The translations under genes were made by a program, and so were the position numbers. Positions 14,287-21,225 of a stretch of 34,749 nt of DNA are shown here, in pieces (position 1 is the stretch's first letter; every line of letters begins with the position of its first letter). Origin of the DNA: Lachnospiraceae bacterium (lineage in GTDB: Bacteria > Bacillota > Clostridia > Lachnospirales > Lachnospiraceae); NCBI GenBank assembly GCA_902363675.1, contig CABJAV010000028.1, forward strand, positions 1 through 34,749, given 5' to 3'. The notes under the pieces are model-generated. The model was not told where the DNA came from, searched no databases, and saw only the letters and a program-made list of their open reading frames with translations.

Positions 14287-14307
14287 TAAAATTCTGTGGA
14301 CTACACT

Positions 14308-15006
14308 TTAAAACCCTGACCGGTACTCAAAGTTCTGCTTCTCGGACTCTTCACGGATAACATCTGCCTGGATATCCGCAATGTCGTCTTCTGTTGCGGA
14401 AATCTGCTCGAAATTCATGGTATCATTTGCAAACAGGAGATGGAGACCACATTTGTCATCATCTTCCAGTGTCCGGTAATAATCAATTGGATCACTGAAT
14501 GTTCCAACTCCAAGTCCGCCGAGGCTGTATGGGAAAAATGAAATCTTAAAGATCGGGATTGCTTCTGGGGTATATCCTTCTTTTTCCATTGTCTTTGTCC
14601 GCTCATTCATTACCATTTCCCTGTATTTGTCCAAAGCGATAACAAGATCTGTAAGATAGGCATCATTTTTTGAGTCAAAAATCATGGAAACTGTCCACAC
14701 ATCGTCTGTCAAAGCATAAATCTCCACCTTGCAGAACTCTGGCTGAACCTGCGCAATCAGTTCCTCATCATCTTCAGTAATGTTCTCGTAGCCTTTCTGC
14801 AGCAGCCCGTGGATTCTTTCGACCGTGGCGATGATGCAGTCTGCCGCATAGCCATCCTCGTTATGCAGAAGAATCTGCTTGAAGATATCTTCCGCAGTCA
14901 GGTTCGGAATTTCAATTTTTCCGTCTTCCTTCTTTTGTGGTGCAGGAATGTTGATTTCGTCGAAATCGTGCTTATTATAAAGTGTTTCTTTCTCTGTCAC
15001 TCCCAT
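14308..15006 (-). CDS. Hypothetical protein, 232 aa
   Basis: I chose ATG 15006 (MGVTEKETLYNKHDFDE) because AAGGAAGGA precedes it; a longer frame would overlap the promoter. The protein is acidic with alternating strands and helices (VEIYALTDDVWTVSMIFDS, DLVIALDKYREMVM, IPIFKISFFPYSLGG) and an acidic C-terminal helix. It has no membrane segment, catalytic motif or recognised family. It is a single-gene unit with a class-1 site at 15046-15054. No clear terminator is seen between its stop and the promoter of the next gene. Confidence 0.65.
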   Translation of the reverse strand: MGVTEKETLYNKHDFDEINIPAPQKKEDGKIEIPNLTAEDIFKQILLHNEDGYAADCIIATVERIHGLLQKGYENITEDDEELIAQVQPEFCKVEIYALTDDVWTVSMIFDSKNDAYLTDLVIALDKYREMVMNERTKTMEKEGYTPEAIPIFKISFFPYSLGGLGVGTFSDPIDYYRTLEDDDKCGLHLLFANDTMNFEQISATEDDIADIQADVIREESEKQNFEYRSGF

Positions 15007-15045
15007 TATTTTCCTTCCTTTCTTATCTTTAATCCTTTTATAATC

Positions 15046-15054
15046 AATATGAAA
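15046..15054 (-). promoter_or_regulatory. Class-1 promoter-like site TTTCATATT
   Basis: An exact match, 40 bp upstream of ATG 15006, preceded by TCAAAAAGCTG. The leader stem here is weak (TTAT/ATAA). Confidence 0.65.
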
Positions 15055-15080
15055 CAGCTTTTTGACAACCAAATGTATGC

Positions 15081-15117
15081 AAAAGAAAAAAGCCATGCAG
15101 GAATGATCTACATGGCT
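15081..15117 (-). terminator. Terminator of the 15124-15399 gene
   Basis: AGCCATG (15091-15097) and CATGGCT (15111-15117) form a perfect 7-bp stem followed on the minus strand by TTTTTCTTTT. It lies 7 bp after the stop. Confidence 0.85.
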
Positions 15118-15123
15118 CCTCCG

Positions 15124-15399
15124 CTATTTAATGATAAGATTTTTTCTTACAATCTCATTGATCTGTTTTTTCACAAATTTCTGGCGTTCACGTTCTTCTT
15201 CGCTGAGTTCATTCGCTACATCCATCTTCCGCTCCACATTCAGATAATAGTTCATGAAGAGCATGTACTTATCCGGTTCCCGGCGCATGGTGTCAAGATC
15301 CTCGTCTGATGGAATATAAGACTGCAGAATGTCCTCTAAATTCTGCATTTTCTCGGTAAAATCAAGAAAATCATCTACTTTAATATCCAACACTGTCAT
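15124..15399 (-). CDS. Hypothetical helical protein, 91 aa
   Basis: Begins MTVLDIKVDDFLDFTEKMQN and is strongly charged and probably all-helical, with a Glu/Arg/Lys second half (NELSEEERERQKFVKKQINE). ACGGAGGAAT precedes the ATG. It has its own promoter-like site (15436-15444), leader hairpin and terminator. No family is recognised; size and charge would suit a DNA-binding or adaptor protein. Confidence 0.65.
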   Translation of the reverse strand: MTVLDIKVDDFLDFTEKMQNLEDILQSYIPSDEDLDTMRREPDKYMLFMNYYLNVERKMDVANELSEEERERQKFVKKQINEIVRKNLIIK

Positions 15400-15435
15400 A
15401 TTCCTCCGTTCTTTTTCTTAAGTAGTATTAAGAAA

Positions 15436-15444
15436 AATATGGGG
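15436..15444 (-). promoter_or_regulatory. Class-1-like site CCCCATATT with perfect leader hairpin
   Basis: CATATT is kept but TTT is replaced by CCC. It is followed directly by TTTTTCTTAA-TACTAC-TTAAGAAAAA, a perfect 10-bp stem, then GGAGG. The site is 37 bp from the ATG. Confidence 0.5.
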
Positions 15445-15482
15445 GATCTCTTGTCTGTAAAATCAAAGAAATAAAAATCAAA

Positions 15483-16499
15483 CTACGCAATCAGGGAATA
15501 CGCAATTTTCTTCCCTTTCTCTGTAATAATACGCCCTCTTGACGTCTTTTCAACGTAATGGTTCATCAAAAGGTATGGTTCGTGGACATTTTCGATGGTC
15601 CCTTCATCTTCTCCAAGAACGTGTGATAGCGTAAGAAGTCCTACCGGTTTTTCTGCTTCCGCAAGGGTATTGAGTATGCGGATGTCAATATCAGTCAGTC
15701 CTTTGTCATGGATGCCGTACAGTTCCATGGCAGACGTTACGATTTCTGCTGTTACGTCTTCGATGGAGTTGGCTGTCACATAGTCACGGATCAGCTTGAT
15801 ATTACTGTTCATCACGCGGGGTGTACCCCTTGACACCTCTGCAATCTTATAAATCTCTTCATCTTTTATGGAAACTCCAAGCTTTCCTGCCGTGATCTTC
15901 CCGATATGGGCGAGCTCATCAGCACTGTAGTATTCCATCTTGCATGTCAGTCCAAAACGGTCACGCAGTGGGGCAGACAGCATCCCGGCTCTCGTTGTCG
16001 CTCCAATAATTGTGATAGGCGGCAGGTCAATTGTAAGTGATTTGCATTGTTCACCCTGTCCGATCACGACATTGATCTTGCTGTCCTCCATGGCACTGTA
16101 CAGGCTTTCTTCCACCTTCTTATCCAGCCGGTGGATTTCATCAATGAACAGGACGTCCCCAGGCTGGAGGCTGTTTAAAATCGCTGCCATTTCTCCGGGA
16201 TGCTCAATCATCGGTCCGGTCACTTCCTTGAGGTTGCTTTTCCGGGCATTCGCAACAATATGTGCCATTGTCGTTTTCCCAAGCCCTGGAGGCCCGTAAA
16301 ACAGGATATGCTCTACCGGTGCACTCCGGATAATAGCAGATTTTACAGCTGTAAGCACTTGTTCTTTTACTTTTTCCTGCCCTATATACCCATTAAAGTC
16401 TTCTGGGCGGATATTGACGGATGCAGCGGGCGCTTCATTCTCTTTTTTCATTTCTCCTGTGTTTTCAGATATCGTTGTTTTTATCGTTCTTTTTCCCAT
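15483..16499 (-). CDS. ruvB: RuvB-type Holliday junction branch-migration helicase
   Basis: 338 aa, the usual RuvB length. It has Walker A GPPGLGKTT (69-77), Walker B DVLFIDEIHRL (DEIH at 120-123), sensor/arginine region GATTRAGMLSAPLRDRFG (166-183) and a C-terminal winged helix (DIDIRILNTLAEAEKPVGLL, then GRIITEKGKKIAYSLI). RuvB forms hexameric rings that drive branch migration with RuvA. No ruvA or ruvC is in this window, so it may use the host RuvA or another loader. The N-terminal 30 residues are element-specific. It has its own class-2 promoter and a weak purine-rich ribosome site. Confidence 0.9.
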   Translation of the reverse strand: MGKRTIKTTISENTGEMKKENEAPAASVNIRPEDFNGYIGQEKVKEQVLTAVKSAIIRSAPVEHILFYGPPGLGKTTMAHIVANARKSNLKEVTGPMIEHPGEMAAILNSLQPGDVLFIDEIHRLDKKVEESLYSAMEDSKINVVIGQGEQCKSLTIDLPPITIIGATTRAGMLSAPLRDRFGLTCKMEYYSADELAHIGKITAGKLGVSIKDEEIYKIAEVSRGTPRVMNSNIKLIRDYVTANSIEDVTAEIVTSAMELYGIHDKGLTDIDIRILNTLAEAEKPVGLLTLSHVLGEDEGTIENVHEPYLLMNHYVEKTSRGRIITEKGKKIAYSLIA

Positions 16500-16540
16500 A
16501 ATATTCTCTTTTCTTTGCAGGTAAGTATTGTCTCATGCTT

Positions 16541-16570
16541 TATATATTGAGTCTTTTTGCAAATCGTCAA
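16541..16570 (-). promoter_or_regulatory. Class-2 promoter of ruvB
   Basis: On the minus strand TTGACG (16570-16565), an 18-bp spacer ending AAAAAGACTCAA, then TATATA (16546-16541). A/T-rich DNA lies upstream. It is 42 bp from the start codon. Confidence 0.75.
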
Positions 16571-16597
16571 AAGAATTTGCGGATTTTTTATATTTTT

Positions 16598-17797
16598 TTA
16601 AAACCGGCCGGCGGCTGGCATATCGCACTGCTGTAAAACGTACCGGTCTGTTTCCGGCAGGATATGGTCAATAATGTTTACCGCGTGACGGTCAATCACT
16701 TTCTCAAGAAGAGTGCGGACGGTTCTTGCATTTCCGAAATCTTTTGCATGCATTTCTTTTTCAATTCTTTCACGAAATACGGTGTCCATATCAGCACTGA
16801 CAACAAAGCCCTTCTCATTCGCAGAAATACGGAAGATTTCGCTTAAGTCATTGATTGTATAATTTCCGAACCACAAGTCATATTTTATCCGGCTCCTAAG
16901 TCCAGGGTTAGTGTCAAGGAACTGCCGCATCTCCCTGTCATATCCCGCAAAAATCACAATCAGGTCTTCCCTTCGGTCTTCCATCTCCTTTACAATCGTG
17001 GCAATCACTTCCTGCCTGTCTGCGCTGTTTACAAGGGAATAAGCTTCATCAATAAACAGGACACCGCCTAACGCACGCTGAATCAACATTCTTGTCTTTT
17101 TTGTACTTTCTCCCGGTGCCATACCGCGAAAGAAGTTGCCGTCCACTTCAACACACTGGTTCTTCTTGATATAGCGGTACTGATACAAAAATCCTGTCAT
17201 GATTCTCGCACAGGTCGTTTTTCCGGTTCCCGGAGGTCCAAAGAAACACATATGCATGGACGAATGCGGGATGGTCTGTCCTTTTTTCAGCTTCTTTCCC
17301 GTCTTTTCATATTCCTGTAATTCGTACTGCATTCTTGCTGCCATCTCACGCATCTGATTTTTGATCTTTGGAAGTCCGACCAGATGATCCATTGCCGCAA
17401 CGGGATCCTCTTCTCCTTTATGCGTAATCTTCTTTACGGTCGGGGAATCAAGGATTCTTTCCGCATCAAGCATTTTCTGCTCTTCAATTTTTACTCGTTC
17501 CTGTGCAGACAGATCGGAAAACTTCCCTCTCTTCCGACTTACGCCGTTTTCATCATATTCATATTCTTCACGCAGCTGTTTCCTTTTGGCATCCAGGGGC
17601 TTGTAGGAGACAATTCCAAACAGGATAAGGATAAGCCCAGCAATCCCCTGTATACAGTCGTCCGGCGCGGCAGAACCATTCGACAATGCATTGAGCTGAG
17701 CGATACCTCCTTCTAACAGCATGATGATGCCAATGCCAATAGACAGGATACCTGCAACAGACAATCCTATAACACTGTAATATTTTGTACCTTTCAA
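16598..17797 (-). CDS. Membrane-anchored SpoVK/CbbX-type AAA+ ATPase
   Basis: A 399-aa protein starting at TTG 17797 with GAGAGGGA upstream; no ATG fits. Two N-terminal membrane helices (about 7-29 and 48-65) are followed by a charged linker. The AAA+ module of the CbbX/SpoVK/EccA group has Walker A GPPGTGKTT (187-195), Walker B GVLFIDEAYSL (D250, E251), sensor FAGYDREM (283-290) and arginine finger region NPGLRSRI (297-304). These ATPases remodel protein complexes; some assist secretion systems. Membrane anchoring is unusual for the group. It lies just downstream of the membrane J-protein but in a separate unit. Its target is unknown. Confidence 0.85.
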   Translation of the reverse strand: MKGTKYYSVIGLSVAGILSIGIGIIMLLEGGIAQLNALSNGSAAPDDCIQGIAGLILILFGIVSYKPLDAKRKQLREEYEYDENGVSRKRGKFSDLSAQERVKIEEQKMLDAERILDSPTVKKITHKGEEDPVAAMDHLVGLPKIKNQMREMAARMQYELQEYEKTGKKLKKGQTIPHSSMHMCFFGPPGTGKTTCARIMTGFLYQYRYIKKNQCVEVDGNFFRGMAPGESTKKTRMLIQRALGGVLFIDEAYSLVNSADRQEVIATIVKEMEDRREDLIVIFAGYDREMRQFLDTNPGLRSRIKYDLWFGNYTINDLSEIFRISANEKGFVVSADMDTVFRERIEKEMHAKDFGNARTVRTLLEKVIDRHAVNIIDHILPETDRYVLQQCDMPAAGRF

Positions 17798-17838
17798 TGT
17801 TACTAATCCCTCTCTTTCTTCGTGATCTCTTCATCTTT

Positions 17839-17847
17839 AATATGCAA
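17839..17847 (-). promoter_or_regulatory. Class-1 promoter-like site TTGCATATT
   Basis: TTGCATATTAAAGATGAAGAG, 42 bp upstream of TTG 17797, directly after the terminator of the J-protein gene. Confidence 0.65.
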
Positions 17848-17863
17848 TGCTCTTTACAAAGAC

Positions 17864-17893
17864 AAAAAAAGAGCCACCCAATTGGGTAACTCT
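17864..17893 (-). terminator. Terminator of the J-protein gene
   Basis: AGAGTTACCC and GGGTGGCTCT pair (10 bp with two G-U) over AATT, followed by T7. The G-U pairs work only in minus-strand RNA. Confidence 0.85.
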
Positions 17894-17907
17894 TGTCTTG
17901 CGTCTGT

Positions 17908-18774
17908 TTAAAATTTCTTCTTTGCAGTCTCGTAAGCCGCCTGCAGCTGTTTGAAGGAAACATCGTTTCCAGTCTGGCTGTCTGGGTGGAAAACTTTTGC
18001 AAGTGCTTTGTACCTCTTTTCGACCTCTTCCATCGTTGTACATCCGGCAAAGTAGCTGTCTGTATCCTGTGCACTTCCAGAACTCTGCTGTTGCTGCTGT
18101 TGTTGGTACTGATTATTCTGCTGCTGGCTTCCGTTGTTATAGTTGTTATACTGGTTACTGGTTTGACTCTGATGCCCAGTCTGTCTCTGGTACCGGTATT
18201 CATCGTGGTAAGCATCATTCCTTTCATAAAATTCCTGATACACATGGCCATGCATACCGGCTCTTGCTTCATTCTCCCAGGCAGTTCTGTCCTCGTAAGC
18301 ATTCCTGTCATCTGCATCATACATGTCAACATCCAGATCTTCGATTGCCTGGATATACATCTCCATATAGGTAACAATGTCTTCCAGATTGTTATACAGA
18401 TCAAGGTCGATGTCTCTTAACTGGATGCTACGGTCTATCTGGTCCCGGAATACGGTGGCATCAAGCACGCAGTTGTTAAAATCCTTTTCAATCTGGTTTA
18501 ATTTATCCAAAGCAGCCGGATCATTCATAATGGCGATCAGCTGATGCTTGTCTGCAATCAGCTTGATATACTTGCCATTCAGTTCATTAACCCGGTCAAG
18601 CAGTTCCTGCGATGCATCCATATACTGGAAGATCGTCCTAATTGATTCTGCCTTTGGAGCCTTCTGCTCTGACGCCTTCTGTCTTGATTTCCGTCCGGCT
18701 GCACTGCTTATCTGTGCCAGTACCCAGCCTACTGCTATGATTGAAATAATTAAAATCAATGCATCTTTATCCAT
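17908..18774 (-). CDS. Membrane-anchored J-domain protein
   Basis: A 288-aa protein. An N-terminal membrane helix (ALILIISIIAVGWVLAQI, 5-22) is followed by a helical acidic middle, a Gln/Asn/Tyr-rich linker (about 195-235, including a run of seven Gln), and a C-terminal J-domain. The domain reads EEVEKRYKALAKVFHPDSQ with HPD at 263-265. J-domains stimulate DnaK-type Hsp70 ATPase and recruit it to clients. With a membrane anchor and terminal J-domain it should bring host DnaK to a membrane site. It has a class-2 promoter (18868-18897) and GGAGAATGA before ATG 18774. The neighbouring AAA+ protein is also membrane-anchored, which suggests a shared remodelling task. Confidence 0.85.
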   Translation of the reverse strand: MDKDALILIISIIAVGWVLAQISSAAGRKSRQKASEQKAPKAESIRTIFQYMDASQELLDRVNELNGKYIKLIADKHQLIAIMNDPAALDKLNQIEKDFNNCVLDATVFRDQIDRSIQLRDIDLDLYNNLEDIVTYMEMYIQAIEDLDVDMYDADDRNAYEDRTAWENEARAGMHGHVYQEFYERNDAYHDEYRYQRQTGHQSQTSNQYNNYNNGSQQQNNQYQQQQQQQSSGSAQDTDSYFAGCTTMEEVEKRYKALAKVFHPDSQTGNDVSFKQLQAAYETAKKKF

Positions 18775-18867
18775 AATTCATTCTCCTTTGCGCTTCCCCT
18801 GTTGTCCATTATACAACTTATTTCAAAATTCCCAAAATGTTTTTGTGTCTAACTGTTCTTTCTACTT

Positions 18868-18897
18868 TGTATATTGCGCCGTTTGGGAAATCGTCAA
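18868..18897 (-). promoter_or_regulatory. Class-2 promoter of the J-protein gene
   Basis: TTGACG (18897-18892), 18-bp spacer ending CAAACGGCGCAA, and TATACA (18873-18868) on the minus strand. It gives a leader of about 90 nt. Confidence 0.75.
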
Positions 18898-18932
18898 AAC
18901 GAATCTGAAAAGTTTTTAAACATTTTTCCATT

Positions 18933-18948
18933 GGTACGGAAGCGTACC
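18933..18948. repeat. Perfect hairpin GGTACG-GAAG-CGTACC
   Basis: A 6-bp perfect stem with a 4-nt loop between the class-2 promoter and the terminator of the next gene. It has no T-tract and its role is unclear. Confidence 0.5.
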
Positions 18949-18957
18949 CCTGTAAGT

Positions 18958-18994
18958 AAAAAAGATGGGAGCCTGTAAGTGCAAACACCCATCT
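18958..18994 (-). terminator. Terminator of the 696-aa protein gene
   Basis: AGATGGG and CCCATCT form a perfect 7-bp stem followed by T6 on the minus strand, 12 bp after the stop. Confidence 0.8.
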
Positions 18995-19005
18995 GAAAAT
19001 CATAT

Positions 19006-21096
19006 TTAACGGTCGCCAAAATCCATGTCGAAATCAAAGGCTTCATCGAAAGGAACTTCTTCCCTATTATCATCTTCTTTTTCCCTTGTATCCCTGTCGT
19101 TATCCGGTTCTGCTGTCTCCTTTCCACCCTGTTCAACAGTTTCGGCTCTGTTGCCGGAATCTTTTATCTCACTGACTGCTTTTTCATCAAAATGCATCTC
19201 AAGCTTGTCTCCGGACAGAATATTTTCCTGTACGGATTCGCAGAATTCCGCAAGGACTGCCTGGTTCTCTTTCGCAAAAATCACCTTTCCGTCCGTGTCA
19301 ATATCTTTTAAGGCAATGGAATGTTCCTTTGCAAAATCAAACAGGATCTGCTGTTCCCGGATGTCAATTTCGGTCGCAAGGACTTCGCCATCCGGGGAAA
19401 GGATTCCAACCTGTCGTCCATCCGTGGTCGTAACATAGGAGCATCCGTCAACGATTACAAGGTTATCCCTCTCTACCCCGGAAGCAATTGCAATCTGGTC
19501 AAGCGACTCGATAAGATTCTTTCCTACATCACTCTTTGCATCCACGGTATGGTTGCTTTCCCCATCATGGATGTTTCCGTCAGAATCAATCGTGGCAAAG
19601 AAATCGCCCTCCATGGAGCACACAACTTTGATCGCGTCCATCTCATGTGCAGCTGGGGCTTTCCATGTGGAGGAAATATCAAATTCCTGCGCGTGCAGGT
19701 CAAATTCATCCACTTCCTTCTGCCGCGATTCTTTCGTTTCCTCTGCTTCCGGTTTTTCCTTTGACTCCCCGGCAGCTTCTGGTTTGGATACTGTGGATTC
19801 CTGTTCCAAAGTTTCTTTCTTAATCTGTTTTGACTGTTCAATCTGCTCATAGATATCGCGATCATCGAGGTATTCAATATTTTTGTCACTATCAATGTTA
19901 CCGAAGCGGACACAGATATCTGCGTTTTTACCGATGATATTGCCAACCACAAAGCCGTAATTTTTTCGAGAATCATAAAGTACTGTCAGGGATTTTGGAT
20001 CAAACCCTTCAAGTTCCATGCTCTGGTTAATCGCAATCAGGGTATATCCTTTGATATTTTTCATATCAAAATCCATTCCGTCAACATGGAATACCATATC
20101 CTCGTTTTTAATTTCATGGCGGTTCTTGGTCTCCTGCAATGCCTCAGAGATATCCTTTCCCTTATACAGGACAGGTCTGGAAGGTTTTTCTTCCCCTTTT
20201 TCCACTTTCCGTTTTGTCTCATCCCTGGCTTCTTCTTCCTTTTCGTTTACTGCTTCTTCCTCAAATGTTTCCGCATATTCTTCTTCCAGATGCAGTTTCT
20301 CTTTCAGATACTGGTCAGTTTTTAATACTGCATTTTTAATACGCTCTTTCAGCCGCTCCGCAACTGCCTCGGCTTCTTTATACATTGCTTCCCGGTGCTC
20401 TTTTGTGAAGGAAGTTTTCTGGAAGTAAAACTCACGGATCGGGAGCGTTTCCTTTTTCTCACCTTTCTGGAAATCCGCATAAATGGTATTATTCCCATTT
20501 TTCTTGTGTACCATATATACCCTGGAGAAATCATCCGCATCTCCGACAGCTTCCTTAACATCATTCAGTGCCTGCTGTTCCGCAGCCTTGATCTGGTCAA
20601 TAATGTTATTTCTCGTAATTGTCAGGACACCGTTCTTTTCCTTTACGACAGCAATCGCTTCTCCGGCTGCGGAATTGTCAATCAGCTGCCCGGTTGCCCG
20701 GCTGTAAAAGATCCGGTGTCCTTCAAGACCATTCTGCTCAATGAATATATTGATCTGCTTATTAATTCCCGGGTCCATGTAAGAGTCTCTTGCTTCCTGC
20801 TGTTTTTTATTTCTTGGAATTTCATCGTTTTCCTGCCGTTCTTCTTTTCCCTGTTCTCTTTCCTTGTTAATCATCTGTAAGAAGTCGTGGATTTTGTCTG
20901 CATCTTTATTAAGCTTCTTGACAAGTTTTGGGCGCTTCTTTTCATTTTCTGCCCGTTCCCGTAGGCGGATTTCCTTTTCGGTCAGGAAATCCAGATAGTT
21001 TGTCTTATCGGTCTCATCCATATTCAGGAACTCTTCCTTGTCCAGAGTGTGGCTCTTAAACTCTATTTCAAATGCATTGTACTGTCTCTGTTTCAT
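19006..21096 (-). CDS. Large charged protein, 696 aa, unknown function
   Basis: Begins MKQRQYNAFEIEFKSHTLDK after GGGGGAAAGGA. It is a modular, highly charged, cytoplasmic protein. The N-terminal third is coiled-coil-like and Lys/Glu-rich. The middle has small alpha/beta units (GHRIFYSRATGQLIDNSAAG, MVFHVDGMDFDMKNIKGYTL, DSRKNYGFVVGNIIGKNADI) separated by Glu/Lys linkers. A later unit reads CSMEGDFFATIDSDGNIHDG. The C-terminus is very acidic, ending FDEAFDFDMDFGDR. I recognise no catalytic motif. The beads-on-a-string layout recalls large accessory proteins of conjugative elements, but no family can be named. It lies just downstream of the transfer block with its own promoter and terminator. 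Confidence 0.7.
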   Translation of the reverse strand: MKQRQYNAFEIEFKSHTLDKEEFLNMDETDKTNYLDFLTEKEIRLRERAENEKKRPKLVKKLNKDADKIHDFLQMINKEREQGKEERQENDEIPRNKKQQEARDSYMDPGINKQINIFIEQNGLEGHRIFYSRATGQLIDNSAAGEAIAVVKEKNGVLTITRNNIIDQIKAAEQQALNDVKEAVGDADDFSRVYMVHKKNGNNTIYADFQKGEKKETLPIREFYFQKTSFTKEHREAMYKEAEAVAERLKERIKNAVLKTDQYLKEKLHLEEEYAETFEEEAVNEKEEEARDETKRKVEKGEEKPSRPVLYKGKDISEALQETKNRHEIKNEDMVFHVDGMDFDMKNIKGYTLIAINQSMELEGFDPKSLTVLYDSRKNYGFVVGNIIGKNADICVRFGNIDSDKNIEYLDDRDIYEQIEQSKQIKKETLEQESTVSKPEAAGESKEKPEAEETKESRQKEVDEFDLHAQEFDISSTWKAPAAHEMDAIKVVCSMEGDFFATIDSDGNIHDGESNHTVDAKSDVGKNLIESLDQIAIASGVERDNLVIVDGCSYVTTTDGRQVGILSPDGEVLATEIDIREQQILFDFAKEHSIALKDIDTDGKVIFAKENQAVLAEFCESVQENILSGDKLEMHFDEKAVSEIKDSGNRAETVEQGGKETAEPDNDRDTREKEDDNREEVPFDEAFDFDMDFGDR

Positions 21097-21149
21097 CGTC
21101 TTTTCCTTTCCCCCTTATAAGGTATACGTATATTTTTGCCGTCACCTTT

Positions 21150-21158
21150 AATATGTAA
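21150..21158 (-). promoter_or_regulatory. Class-1 promoter-like site TTACATATT
   Basis: TTACATATTAAAGGTGACGG, 54 bp upstream of ATG 21096. A bulged leader stem pairs GGTGACG with CGTATACC. Confidence 0.6.
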
Positions 21159-21161
21159 CAC

Positions 21162-21192
21162 AAAAAAAAGAAGAAGCGTTCACTGCCTCTTC
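21162..21192 (-). terminator. Terminator of the 1740-aa protein gene
   Basis: GAAGAGGC pairs with GCTTCTTC on the minus strand (one G-U pair), followed by T8. The T-tract leads straight into the next class-1 site. Confidence 0.8.
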
Positions 21193-21225
21193 TTTTTTTT
21201 GTACTGATATAGTGAAAACACGGGA

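Noticed and set aside
18061..18120. CTG/TTG trinucleotide run as a repeat element
   Set aside because: It encodes the Gln-rich linker of the J-protein, so it is explained as coding sequence.
17568..18404. 278-codon leftward frame over the J-protein and AAA+ genes
   Set aside because: It overlaps two genes with clear domains in another frame. Its Met/Thr-rich translation is a frame shadow.
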